A stretch of 43,469 bases of DNA from Rhizobacter sp. (GTDB lineage Bacteria; Pseudomonadota; Gammaproteobacteria; Burkholderiales; Burkholderiaceae_C), in NCBI RefSeq assembly GCF_018780185.1, contig NZ_JADMJX010000023.1, forward strand, positions 1-43,469. Reading direction: 5' to 3'. The notes under the pieces were generated by a model that had not been told where the DNA came from, did not search any database, and saw only the letters and a program-made list of their open reading frames with translations. Position numbers and translations under genes: made by a program. How positions within the stretch are numbered: the stretch's first letter is position 1; every line of letters starts with the position of its first letter. This document shows, in pieces, positions 8,618-16,514 of the stretch.

Positions 8618-9319
8618 TCAGGGCTCGAGGTCGAAGACGATGACTTCAGCCTCGCGCCCCTGGTCGAGCCGCAATGTGCTCTCGTTGTCGAGCAGCACCG
8701 CGTCACCCGCCACCGCCTCCTGGCCGTTGACGCGGATCGCGCCACGCGCCACGTGCACGTAGGTGTTGCGCCTGGCAGCGAGCGGCAGCTCGGCGGCCTC
8801 GTCACCGTCAAACAGCCCCGCGTACATCAACGCATCGGCGTGGATCGTCACCGACCCATCGCGCCCATCGGGGCTCGCCACCAGCGCCAGACGGCCGCGC
8901 TTTTGCGCTGCCTCGAAACGCTTTTGCTCGTAACCGGGCACGATGCCGCGCTCGTTGGGCATGATCCAGATCTGCAGGAAGTGCGTCGTCTCGTTGGGCG
9001 CATGGTTGAACTCGCTGTGCTGGATGCCGCGGCCCGCGCTCATGCGCTGCACGTCGCCGGGCACGATCTGCGTGCCGTTGCCCATGCTGTCCTTGTGGCC
9101 CAGCGCGCCTTCGAGCACGTAGGACACGATCTCCATGTCGCGGTGGCCATGGGTGCCGAAGCCAGTGCCGGGGGCGATGCGGTCTTCGTTGATGACACGC
9201 AGGTTGCCCACGCCCATGCGCTCGGGGTGGTAGTAGTCGGCGAACGAGAAGCTGTGGAACGACTTGAGCCAACCGTGGTCGGCATAACCGCGCTCTGACG
9301 ACTTGCGAAGGGTGATCAT
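8618..9319 (-). CDS. Pirin family protein (YhhW-like bicupin)
   Basis: This 233-residue cupin protein has the pirin signature. Metal-ligand clusters are GFGTHGHRDMEIVSYVLEG and GRGIQHSEFNHAP (His-His-His plus Glu), preceded by SFADYYHPERMGVGNLRVINED. Some pirins, including E. coli YhhW, show quercetin dioxygenase activity; the physiological substrate here is unknown. The start at 9319 has an excellent Shine-Dalgarno sequence (AAAGGAAGG, 6 nt spacing). It is followed by the FMN reductase and is divergent from a LysR gene that probably regulates both. Pirin genes beside redox flavoenzymes and LysR regulators are a common arrangement in proteobacteria. Confidence 0.93.
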   Translation of the reverse strand: MITLRKSSERGYADHGWLKSFHSFSFADYYHPERMGVGNLRVINEDRIAPGTGFGTHGHRDMEIVSYVLEGALGHKDSMGNGTQIVPGDVQRMSAGRGIQHSEFNHAPNETTHFLQIWIMPNERGIVPGYEQKRFEAAQKRGRLALVASPDGRDGSVTIHADALMYAGLFDGDEAAELPLAARRNTYVHVARGAIRVNGQEAVAGDAVLLDNESTLRLDQGREAEVIVFDLEP

Positions 9320-9383
9320 GTTGAACCTTCCTTTCTGAACCATGAATTTAGGCCCGCACCCGCCCGTCATCAGCGCCTGCACG

Positions 9384-9411
9384 TTGAAGCATCCGTTCAA
9401 ATAAGATGAAC
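9384..9411. promoter_or_regulatory. Candidate LysR-type regulator binding site between pirin and lysR
   Basis: Two overlapping inverted repeats are present. TTGAA-N7-TTCAA spans 9384-9400 and fits the T-N11-A LysR box. GTTCA-N7-TGAAC spans 9395-9411. Three half-sites are therefore spaced about one helical turn apart. A TAAGAT -10-like hexamer for the lysR gene overlaps at 9402-9407, consistent with autoregulation. Confidence 0.6.
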
Positions 9412-9437
9412 GCGCCCTGCTCTACCGGACACCCTCG

Positions 9438-10445
9438 ATGATCACTGCCCGCAATGTGCTGACCCCCGAAGCCCTGGCGATGATGGATGTCATCGCCCGC
9501 ACCGGCAGCTTTGCCGCGGCGGCGCGCGAGCTGGGCAAGGTGCCCTCGGCCCTCACCTACAACGTGCGCCAGCTCGAAGACGCGCTCGACGTACTGCTGT
9601 TCGACCGCCGTTCGCGCCAGGCCAGGCTCACCGCCGCCGGTGAAGAGCTGCTCAACGAAGGCCGGCGCCTGCTGGAGCAGGTGGACGCAGTGGCCAACCG
9701 CGTCAAGCGCGTGGGCACCGGCTGGGAAACGCAACTCACCGTGGCGGTGGATGGGGCCCTGTCACGGGTGACGGTGTTCGAGATCTGCGAAGCCTTCTAC
9801 GCCCTCAAGGCCGACAGCGCTGACCCCGGCCGCAGCGGCCCGGGCACCCGCCTGCGGCTGCGCACCGAGATCCTTGCCGGTACCTGGGAGGCCCTCGTCA
9901 GCGGCCAGGCCGACCTGGCGATCGGCGTGGGCACGGACCAGCTGCCACCGGCGGGCGTCCAGCTGCAGCCGCTGGGGGTGGTGCCCTTCGTGTTTGCCGT
10001 CGCACCGCACCACCCGCTGGCCGCCGCCACGCAGGCGATCACCGACGCCGAGCTGATGCGACACCGCGCCATTGCGGTGGCCGATTCGGCGCAGCGGCTC
10101 ACGCCGCTCACCGTCAACCTGCTGCCGGGGCAAGACGTGCTCACGGTGTCGACCATGCCGGCCAAGGTCGAGGCGCTGCTGCGCTGCATGGGTTGCGGCT
10201 TCATCCCCGAGCCCATGGTGCGCGAGCACCTCGCCGCCGGGCACCTGGTGGCCAAGGCGGTGCAGCGCCCGCCGCTGAAGGCGAGCCTGGGCTACGCATG
10301 GCGCGGCGAACCCACGGCCAAGACCAGCCGCAAGCCGCAACAAGGCCTGGCGCTGCGCTGGTGGCTCAACCAGCTGGAGAGCCCGGCCACGCGCAAGGCC
10401 TTGCTGGAGCGGCACAGCGGGCGTTTGCCGCTGGGCGGCTGCTGA
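9438..10445 (+). CDS. LysR family transcriptional regulator
   Basis: This 335-residue protein has an N-terminal winged helix-turn-helix (TPEALAMMDVIARTGSFAAAARELGKVPSALTYNVRQLE in pieces; the SFAAAARELG block is diagnostic). A periplasmic-binding-like effector domain follows, containing GQADLAIGVG. It is transcribed away from the pirin/FMN-reductase operon, the classic LysR layout in which the regulator controls the divergent operon and itself, usually with a small-molecule co-inducer. The helix reads VPSALTYNV where many LysR proteins have QSAVS. The gluQ gene starts 3 nt after its stop. Confidence 0.92.
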   Translation: MITARNVLTPEALAMMDVIARTGSFAAAARELGKVPSALTYNVRQLEDALDVLLFDRRSRQARLTAAGEELLNEGRRLLEQVDAVANRVKRVGTGWETQLTVAVDGALSRVTVFEICEAFYALKADSADPGRSGPGTRLRLRTEILAGTWEALVSGQADLAIGVGTDQLPPAGVQLQPLGVVPFVFAVAPHHPLAAATQAITDAELMRHRAIAVADSAQRLTPLTVNLLPGQDVLTVSTMPAKVEALLRCMGCGFIPEPMVREHLAAGHLVAKAVQRPPLKASLGYAWRGEPTAKTSRKPQQGLALRWWLNQLESPATRKALLERHSGRLPLGGC

Positions 10446-10448
10446 AGA

Positions 10449-11321
10449 ATGTCTTTGCGCTACCGAGGCCGCTTTGCGCCCTCGCCCACCGGTCCGCTGC
10501 ACGCCGGCTCGCTGGTGGCGGCCCTGGCAAGCTGGCTCGATGCGCGCGCCCACGCTGGCACGTGGCTGGTGCGCATCGAAGACGTGGACACACCGCGCTG
10601 TGTGCCCGGCACCGACCAATTGATCCTGTCGCAGCTGGCGGCCTGCGGCCTGCACCCCGACGAACCGCCCGTGTGGCAATCACAGCGCACCGCGCTGTAC
10701 CAGGCCGCGCTCGACCGGCTGCTCAGAGAAGGCCATGCCTACCCTTGCGGCTGCTCGCGCAGCGATATCGCGCAAGCCCTGGCCGCCTCGGGCCACGCCA
10801 AGCCACGCCATGGCGAGCTCGTCTACCCCGGCACCTGCCGCAACGGCCTGCACGGCAAACCCGCCCGCGCGGTGCGCTTGCGCTGCGACGAGACCATCAC
10901 CTGGGTCGACCGCCGCCTGGGCCTGCAGGTGCAGAACGTGGCCGAGACCGTGGGCGACTTCGTGCTCAAGCGCGCCGACGGCCTGTGGGCCTACCAGCTC
11001 GCGGTGGTCGTCGACGATGCCGACCAGGGCATCACCGACGTGGTGCGCGGTGAAGACCTGGCCGACAACACCGCGCGGCAGATCCTGCTGCAGCGCCGCC
11101 TCGGGCTGCCCACGCCGCGTTACCTGCACACGCCGCTGGTGCTGAACGACGTCGGTGAAAAGCTGTCGAAACAAAGTGGTGCGCAAGCCATCGACACGTG
11201 CAAGCCCGTGGCTGCGCTGCGCGCCGCGGCGCAGGTGCTGGGCCTGCCTCCGCTCAGCGCACATGGGCACGGCCCCTGGCTCGCCGAAGCGGTGACGGCC
11301 TGGCGCGCTCGCTCGGTGTGA
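10449..11321 (+). CDS. gluQ: Glutamyl-Q tRNA(Asp) synthetase
   Basis: This 290-residue protein is a truncated GluRS paralogue: class I catalytic domain [14 protein letters not shown] (HIGH-like), [11 protein letters not shown], the zinc-binding CGCS...YPGTC cluster near residue 100-120, GEDL, and the KLSKQ (KMSKS-like) motif. It lacks the anticodon-binding domain. The family activates glutamate without tRNA and transfers it to the queuosine base of tRNA(Asp). The ATG lies 3 nt after the LysR stop, so it is probably translationally coupled although functionally unrelated. It converges on the hybrid kinase gene with a 7-nt gap. Confidence 0.95.
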   Translation: MSLRYRGRFAPSPTGPLHAGSLVAALASWLDARAHAGTWLVRIEDVDTPRCVPGTDQLILSQLAACGLHPDEPPVWQSQRTALYQAALDRLLREGHAYPCGCSRSDIAQALAASGHAKPRHGELVYPGTCRNGLHGKPARAVRLRCDETITWVDRRLGLQVQNVAETVGDFVLKRADGLWAYQLAVVVDDADQGITDVVRGEDLADNTARQILLQRRLGLPTPRYLHTPLVLNDVGEKLSKQSGAQAIDTCKPVAALRAAAQVLGLPPLSAHGHGPWLAEAVTAWRARSV

Positions 11322-11328
11322 GCTGACT

Positions 11329-13302
11329 TCAGAAGCGACTTTTCAGCGGTTCATCGGCAAGCAGGCGTTCAAGCGCCTCAAGCACCGCTTGGCGCGACAT
11401 CGGCTTGGGCCAGTATTCGCGAAAGCCGCTGCGGATCGCGGCTTCGATGGCGTCTTCGTCGCTGTCGGCCGAGAAGGCGACACACGGCACGCGATGCAGC
11501 ACCGGGTCATTGAGCAAGGTCTGCATGACTTCGGCGCCGCTCATGTCAGGCAGGCCCATGTCCACCAGGATCAGCGAGGGGCGTATCTGGCGCGCACGCG
11601 CCAACCCGGCCACACCCGTCGTGCAGCAATGCAGCACGATCGAAGGGTGTTGTGCGAGGTAGCTTTCGAGCAACAGGCAATTGAGCTCGTTGTCTTCGAT
11701 GTAGAGCACCGTGCCGCGCGCACGGTCTGCCCCCGGGTTCTCAGATGGCACGACGGCCGGCGTCACCCCGCTGCCCCGGGGCTCGGAAGGGCTGCCGCGC
11801 CGCAGCGTGAGCGAGAAGGTCGAGCCCTCGCCCAGACGGCTCTCGACGGTGACGTCTCCACCCATGCCCTGTGCCAGGCTGCGCGCAATCGCCAGCCCCA
11901 AGCCACTGCTCTCGTGTGACACCTGCAGCTGGCTTTCACCCAACACGCGGTAGAAGGGCTCAAACAAACGCACCTGGTCCGCCTCGGCAATGCCGATGCC
12001 GGTGTCGGCGACAGCGATACACACACCGCCGGCCTCGATGTCGCGCAAGCGAATGTCGACCTGCCCACCCGGCCGGTTGTACTTGATGGCGTTGCTCAGG
12101 AGGTTGATCAACACCTGCTTGAGTCGCTGGCCATCCGCCTGCGCGTACAGCGCTGGCGATGCCGGCAGCAAGCGGAGCGTGACCCCGCGCACTGCAGCAA
12201 GCGGCTCGACCATGGCGATGACATCGTGGGCCAGACTCTGCACCTCGACGGCCTGCAGGTCGAACGGCACCACGCCGCCGTGCAGCCGTGTCAGATCCAG
12301 AATGTCATTGACCAGCAACAGCAGGTGTTTGGCCGATTCGCGGATATGGCTCAGCTGGCCGCGCGAGCGCTCCGAGATGCGGGCGCCTTCGGCCCGGTCC
12401 AGGTTTTCGGCGAACCCCAGCACCGCGTGCAGGGGTGTGCGCAGTTCGTGGCTGATGCGCGACAAGACCTCCATCTGCGTGCGGGAGGCCTGCTCCAGCA
12501 GCTCCTTGTCGCGCTGCAACTGCTCGGCATCCTTGCGCTCGGTGATGTCTTGAATCACCACCCGAAACAGCGCCCGACGCCCGTCATCCCAACCCTCGAG
12601 TGCGCCACGTGCGTGAACCCACTTCACTCGCCCCGTCTTGCTGATCAGGCGGAACTCGGCCTCGTACAGATCGCCGCCGTTGATGGCGCGTTCGTAGGAC
12701 GAGCGCACCGCCACGTCGTCATCCGGGTGCAGGTGAGCCATCACGGCGTCATAGTCGGGCTTGATCTCGCCGGGCCGGGTGTCCAGGATTCGGTAGATCT
12801 CGGGCGAACAGCGGAGCTCGCCGGTCGACAGGTCGTGCTCCATCAAGCCCAGCTTGGCCAGGCGCTGCGCCTCGGCAAGCTGGTGCAGCACCCTGGCCGC
12901 CTCTTGCTCGGCGCGCTTTCGCTGCGTGATGTCGCTTTCTATCGCGACGTACTGGGTGATCTCGCCAGCATCATTGGCCACCGGCTGGATGTTGAGCGAC
13001 ACCCAGTAGGGCTCGCCCGACTTCTTGTAGTTGAGCATCTCGAAATCGGTGACCGCCTGGCCCTTGCGCAAGCTGGCGCCCAGGCGAGACGCCGCGGTGA
13101 GGCTGGTTCGAGGCCCATGCAGGAAGGCCTTCGGGTTCTTGCCTCTCACCTCGTCCAGCGACCAGCCAGTCACCTTGGTGTAGGCCGGGTTGACCCATTC
13201 GATTTCGCGATTGCCATTGGTCACGACGACCATGTTGGAGGTGTTCTGAGCCACCAGTTCCAAGTGCCTGAGGTATTCGCCACGCGCTGCTTCTCCTTCC
13301 AT
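11329..13302 (-). CDS. PAS-PAS hybrid sensor histidine kinase with C-terminal receiver domain
   Basis: This 657-residue, apparently cytoplasmic protein has PAS/PAC 1 (about residues 12-130), PAS/PAC 2 (140-258), HisKA with phospho-His285 in SHELRTPLHAV, HATPase_c (NLLSNAIKYN, DTGIGI, SSGLGLAI; about 385-502), and a receiver domain (about 531-645; IEDN, phospho-Asp581 in LVDMGLPDMSG, final Lys in PKP). PAS 1 resembles a LOV domain (GKNPKAFL, NYKKSGEPYW) but has no photoactive Cys. There are no membrane segments. The ATG at 13302 is preceded by GGGAG; a TTG at 13386 is an alternative. It is divergent from tetR. With no HPt domain, output probably passes to a separate phosphotransfer protein. 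Confidence 0.92.
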   Translation of the reverse strand: MEGEAARGEYLRHLELVAQNTSNMVVVTNGNREIEWVNPAYTKVTGWSLDEVRGKNPKAFLHGPRTSLTAASRLGASLRKGQAVTDFEMLNYKKSGEPYWVSLNIQPVANDAGEITQYVAIESDITQRKRAEQEAARVLHQLAEAQRLAKLGLMEHDLSTGELRCSPEIYRILDTRPGEIKPDYDAVMAHLHPDDDVAVRSSYERAINGGDLYEAEFRLISKTGRVKWVHARGALEGWDDGRRALFRVVIQDITERKDAEQLQRDKELLEQASRTQMEVLSRISHELRTPLHAVLGFAENLDRAEGARISERSRGQLSHIRESAKHLLLLVNDILDLTRLHGGVVPFDLQAVEVQSLAHDVIAMVEPLAAVRGVTLRLLPASPALYAQADGQRLKQVLINLLSNAIKYNRPGGQVDIRLRDIEAGGVCIAVADTGIGIAEADQVRLFEPFYRVLGESQLQVSHESSGLGLAIARSLAQGMGGDVTVESRLGEGSTFSLTLRRGSPSEPRGSGVTPAVVPSENPGADRARGTVLYIEDNELNCLLLESYLAQHPSIVLHCCTTGVAGLARARQIRPSLILVDMGLPDMSGAEVMQTLLNDPVLHRVPCVAFSADSDEDAIEAAIRSGFREYWPKPMSRQAVLEALERLLADEPLKSRF

Positions 13303-13612
13303 AGGCACTCCCAAACTGCCACCTCCTACTCGATTGGCCCCGATCGCCGGGTTCCCGACGGGCTCTTTTTGGTGAGCCCCTTCCAAAGCAAAGCGCTCGT
13401 TTTATAGCGTACGCGCTCTAATTTGTCGACGCCTCGTGAACCCGATGCAAGCCTTGCTGCGGGCCGCGCCCGATCACATTCCGCCGGGTGGGGGTGATGC
13501 TTGCGTTCACGGCGAGTCGGGTCAGAATCCGATCAACAAAAACGAGTGCCCACCCAACCCACGACGACAAGCGTCTTGGCGATGCGCCTTGAACAGGGAG
13601 ACTTTCAATCAC
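13303..13612. other. 310-bp divergent regulatory region between hybrid kinase and tetR
   Basis: No gene is supported here. It holds the kinase promoter and its palindrome (listed separately). A possible tetR promoter is TTGCGT, 16 nt, CAGAAT at about 13502-13529, which is weak. The kinase leader between its -10 and the ATG is about 100 nt and contains GGGCTC/GAGCCC-type inverted repeats around 13355-13377 of uncertain meaning. Confidence 0.5.
13401..13429 (-). promoter_or_regulatory. Predicted hybrid-kinase promoter with embedded near-palindromic operator
   Basis: On the minus strand the -35 is TCGACA (13424-13429) and the -10 is TATAAA (13401-13406), separated by exactly 17 nt. An imperfect palindrome, TATAGCG-TACG-CGCTCTA (13403-13420, one mismatched pair), fills the spacer and overlaps the -10. 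This is a typical place for a TetR-type repressor. The core AGCGTACGCG recurs at 14401, on the other side of tetR. Confidence 0.55.
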
Positions 13613-14308
13613 ATGGCAGCTGCTGCCCCGAACCGGCGCCCCTACCGGCGCACCAAGGCCGAGCAAACGGAGCTTGAGTCGCAGGTCGTGCGTGTGTGCC
13701 TGCAGCTTTTTGCCGAGGGGGGCTATGAAGCCATTTCGATGCGCAAGCTCGCCGGCGAAGTCGGCGTGGCGCCGATGTCGCTTTACCGTTACTTCCCGAC
13801 CAAGGCGCACCTGATGCGCCACATCTGGGACGACATCCTGTCCAGTGCCTGCGACCAGGCCGCGCAAGACATGGCCAAGGCACGCCGACCGCAGACCCGG
13901 CTGCGGGCCTTCCTCAACGGCTTCCTGCAGTATTGGCTCGAGAACCGCAGCCACTACTGGGTGGTGTTCGCCATACGCGACGACCTGAGCGAGCTGCACG
14001 CCAATGCGTCCTCCGATGTTCTGCGGCCCAACCCCCAGCGGGTGATCGCCACGCTGGGCGAGTTGCTCGATGCCTGCGCTGGCCCGCACCCGGTGCCACA
14101 ACGCGAACGCAAGAACATGGTTGAAATGCTCTTTCAGCGCCTGCTTGGCTTTCTGCTCGGCGTGATCGGTCTGGGGTCGGTCGCGTGGACCGAGGTTGCC
14201 TCGCTCAAGGACAGCCTGCTCGACAGCATCGACCTGCAGGTGCGGGCCTGCCTCGACAAGGTCATCGCCGCCACCGAAACGACTCGACGCCTGCCCCGCC
14301 CGGCCTGA
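13613..14308 (+). CDS. TetR/AcrR family transcriptional regulator
   Basis: This 231-residue protein has a basic N-terminal arm (NRRPYRRTKAEQ) and a TetR helix-turn-helix: LFAEGGYEAISMRKLAGEVG followed by VAPMSLYRYFPTKAHLM, with the family's Y-x-x-F-x-x-K motif. The C-terminal ligand domain is helical and resembles the WHG/TetR_C_33 type. The ligand is unknown. It lies divergently from the hybrid kinase and upstream of the Aer-like receptor. A shared AGCGTACGCG element occurs at both flanks. The start at 13613 has only a distant GGGAG. It is probably a repressor of one or both neighbours. Confidence 0.9.
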   Translation: MAAAAPNRRPYRRTKAEQTELESQVVRVCLQLFAEGGYEAISMRKLAGEVGVAPMSLYRYFPTKAHLMRHIWDDILSSACDQAAQDMAKARRPQTRLRAFLNGFLQYWLENRSHYWVVFAIRDDLSELHANASSDVLRPNPQRVIATLGELLDACAGPHPVPQRERKNMVEMLFQRLLGFLLGVIGLGSVAWTEVASLKDSLLDSIDLQVRACLDKVIAATETTRRLPRPA

Positions 14309-14394
14309 GCCGCAGGCGCCGAGGCGGTGGCCTCGAAGCGGCGGAGCAAACGGTGAATCCTTCGATATGAACTCGAAATACCGCGATATTCTTC

Positions 14395-14421
14395 TCAAGA
14401 AGCGTACGCGTACGCCGTAAT
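14395..14421 (+). promoter_or_regulatory. Sigma-28-like promoter with a perfect 14-bp palindrome, upstream of the Aer-like receptor
   Basis: TCAAGAAG (14395-14402), an 11-nt spacer and GCCGTAAT (14414-14421) resemble the flagellar sigma-28 (FliA) promoter TAAAGTTT-N11-GCCGATAA with that exact spacing. The perfect palindrome GCGTACGCGTACGC (14402-14415) occupies the spacer. It shares AGCGTACGCG with the site upstream of the hybrid kinase, so it could be a TetR operator. Confidence 0.5.
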
Positions 14422-14522
14422 CTCCAACACACTCCATGCGCAGTTCGGCTTGAGAGTTGCATCAAGGCGCCCACACCAACCCCGGTGGGCGTCTCCAAGC
14501 TTCCATCAAAAAGGACCGCCAC

Positions 14523-16112
14523 ATGAGCACCCCCACCCCACCCGCCGCCCACAGGCCCTCACGGCCGGTCACGCAACGCGAGTACCAGTTCCCCGACGGC
14601 GTGACGCTGCTGTCGGCCACCGACACCGCCAGCCACATCGCCTACGCCAACGGAGCCTTCGTGCGCACCAGCGGCTACAGCTGCGAGGAACTGCTGGGCC
14701 AACCCCACAACCTGGTGCGCCACCCCGACATGCCGCGCGAGGCCTTCGCCGACATGTGGCGCAGCCTGAAGCAAGGCCAGTCGTGGACAGCCCTGGTGAA
14801 AAACCGTCGCAAGGACGGTGACCACTACTGGGTGCGTGCCAATGCTGCACCGATGCGCCGCGGCGGCCAGGTGGTGGGCTACCTGTCGGTTCGCACGAAG
14901 CCGTCACGCGCCGAGATCGATGCCGCCGAAACGCTCTACCGGCGCTTTCGCGAAGGCCGCACGCAAGGCCTGGCCTTCGACCGCGGGCTGATCGTGCGCA
15001 CAGGTCTGATGCGCTGGGCCAGCGTGCTGCAAGTGCTGCCCACTGCATGGCGGGTTCGAGTTCCAATCATCATGTTGGTTATGTTGAGTGGGGCAACCCT
15101 GGCCTCGGCGCTGGTGGGCGGAGACGCCACCACCACCGCAGCGCTGGCCAGCCTGGGCTTGGTTGGCCTGCTGCTGGCCAACGGGTTCATCGAGTCGCAG
15201 GTCACCACGCCCCTGCGTCACATCGTGGCGGTGGCCCAGCAGATCGCCAGCGGCGAACCCACCGAAAGCGTTCCGCTCAACCGCTGCGACGACGTCGGCA
15301 TGCTGCTGCGCGCCATCAACCAGGCCGGCCTCAACCTGCGCTCATTGGTCGACGACGTGCAAGAACAGACCACCGGCATCGAAACCGCCAGCAAGGAGAT
15401 CGCCGCAGCCACCAGCCACCTGTCGGGCCGCACCGAACAAAGCGCGTCCAACCTCGAAGAAACCGCCTCGTCGATGGAGCAGATGACGGCGACCGTGCGG
15501 CAAAACGCCGACACCGCCCATGAAGCCAACAAGCTCGCCACCTCGGCCAGCCAGATCGCCGCCAAGGGCGGCACAGCGGTGGGCGACGTGGTCTCGACCA
15601 TGGCGCTCATCACCCACGCCAGCCGCAAGATCGCCGACATCATCGGCGTGATCGACGGCATCGCCTTCCAGACCAACATCCTTGCGCTCAACGCAGCGGT
15701 GGAAGCGGCACGCGCGGGCGAACAGGGGCGCGGCTTTGCCGTGGTGGCCGCCGAGGTGCGCAATCTGGCGCAGCGTTCGGCGCAGGCGGCCAAGGAAATC
15801 AAGAGCCTGATCGCCGATTCGGTGGACAAGGTGGAAAGCGGCTCCAAGGTCGTCAGCTCCGCCGGGCAGACCATGGCCGACGTGGTGAGCCAGGTGCAGC
15901 GCGTGAGTGAGCTCATCGCCGAGATCACCAGTGCCTCGGCCGAGCAGAGCACCGGCATTGCGCAAGTGAGCCAGGCCGTCAACCAGCTCGACGAGATGAC
16001 GCAACAAAACGCCGCCATGGTCGAGCAAAGCAGCGCGGCCGCCGGCAGCATGCAAGAGCAGGCGCAGCGCTTGTCACACGCAGTGCAGGTGTTTTCGATG
16101 AACAAGGCTTGA
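14523..16112 (+). CDS. Aer-like PAS-containing methyl-accepting chemotaxis protein
   Basis: This 529-residue protein begins with a PAS domain very like E. coli Aer: [51 protein letters not shown] (residues ~20-125). A hairpin of two membrane segments follows (about 175-230), separated only by a short GGDATT loop. Then come a HAMP-like linker and a signalling domain with the highly conserved hairpin tip [20 protein letters not shown] and [10 protein letters not shown]. There is no C-terminal NWETF-type pentapeptide. Aer proteins bind FAD and report redox or energy state to CheA/CheW. The ATG at 14523 has AAGGA 7 nt upstream. An upstream TTG at 14457 is less likely. Confidence 0.93.
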   Translation: MSTPTPPAAHRPSRPVTQREYQFPDGVTLLSATDTASHIAYANGAFVRTSGYSCEELLGQPHNLVRHPDMPREAFADMWRSLKQGQSWTALVKNRRKDGDHYWVRANAAPMRRGGQVVGYLSVRTKPSRAEIDAAETLYRRFREGRTQGLAFDRGLIVRTGLMRWASVLQVLPTAWRVRVPIIMLVMLSGATLASALVGGDATTTAALASLGLVGLLLANGFIESQVTTPLRHIVAVAQQIASGEPTESVPLNRCDDVGMLLRAINQAGLNLRSLVDDVQEQTTGIETASKEIAAATSHLSGRTEQSASNLEETASSMEQMTATVRQNADTAHEANKLATSASQIAAKGGTAVGDVVSTMALITHASRKIADIIGVIDGIAFQTNILALNAAVEAARAGEQGRGFAVVAAEVRNLAQRSAQAAKEIKSLIADSVDKVESGSKVVSSAGQTMADVVSQVQRVSELIAEITSASAEQSTGIAQVSQAVNQLDEMTQQNAAMVEQSSAAAGSMQEQAQRLSHAVQVFSMNKA

Positions 16113-16122
16113 GCGCGTGGCT

Positions 16123-16128
16123 TAGCAT
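16123..16128 (+). promoter_or_regulatory. -10-like element of the FKBP gene
   Basis: TAGCAT is followed by CGCGG, 28 nt before the FKBP ATG. It matches the TANNNTCGC pattern seen at other starts in the window. It suggests the FKBP/transglutaminase pair is transcribed separately from the receptor gene, whose stop lies just upstream. Confidence 0.4.
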
Positions 16129-16156
16129 CGCGGTTTCACAACCACTGAGCCACGTC

Positions 16157-16504
16157 ATGCAAACCACCGCCTCCGGCCTGCAATACGAAGACACCACCCC
16201 CGGCACCGGCGCCGAAGCCAAGGCCGGCCAGCACGTCACCGTGCACTACACCGGCTGGCTCTACAACGCTGGCGTCAAGGGCGCCAAGTTCGACAGCAGC
16301 AAGGACCGTGGCGACCCGTTCGACTTCGGCCTGGGTGCCGGCATGGTGATCAAGGGCTGGGACGAAGGTGTGCAAGGCATGAAGGTGGGCGGCACACGAT
16401 TGCTCGTGATTCCGCCCGAACTCGGCTACGGCGCACGTGGTGCGGGCGGCGTGATCCCGCCCAACGCCACGCTGATGTTCGAGGTCGAGTTGCTGGGCGT
16501 TTGA
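16157..16504 (+). CDS. FKBP-type peptidyl-prolyl cis-trans isomerase
   Basis: This 115-residue single-domain FKBP has VHYTGWLYN, KFDSSKDRGDPFDFGLG, VIKGWDEGVQGMKVGG, RLLVIPPELGYGARGAGGVIPPNATLMFEVELL, quoted here in blocks. These carry the usual active-site aromatics (Tyr, Phe, Asp, Trp, Tyr, Phe). It catalyses prolyl isomerisation during protein folding. It has no signal peptide, so it is cytoplasmic. The ATG at 16157 is preferred over an in-frame TTG at 16109. The transglutaminase gene starts 10 nt after its stop. Confidence 0.95.
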   Translation: MQTTASGLQYEDTTPGTGAEAKAGQHVTVHYTGWLYNAGVKGAKFDSSKDRGDPFDFGLGAGMVIKGWDEGVQGMKVGGTRLLVIPPELGYGARGAGGVIPPNATLMFEVELLGV

Positions 16505-16514
16505 CGCAAGCCCG

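Noticed and set aside
13303-13612. Riboswitch or small RNA in the kinase/tetR intergenic region
   Set aside because: I looked for c-di-GMP, cobalamin and similar conserved cores and found none; the palindrome and promoter explain the notable sequence.
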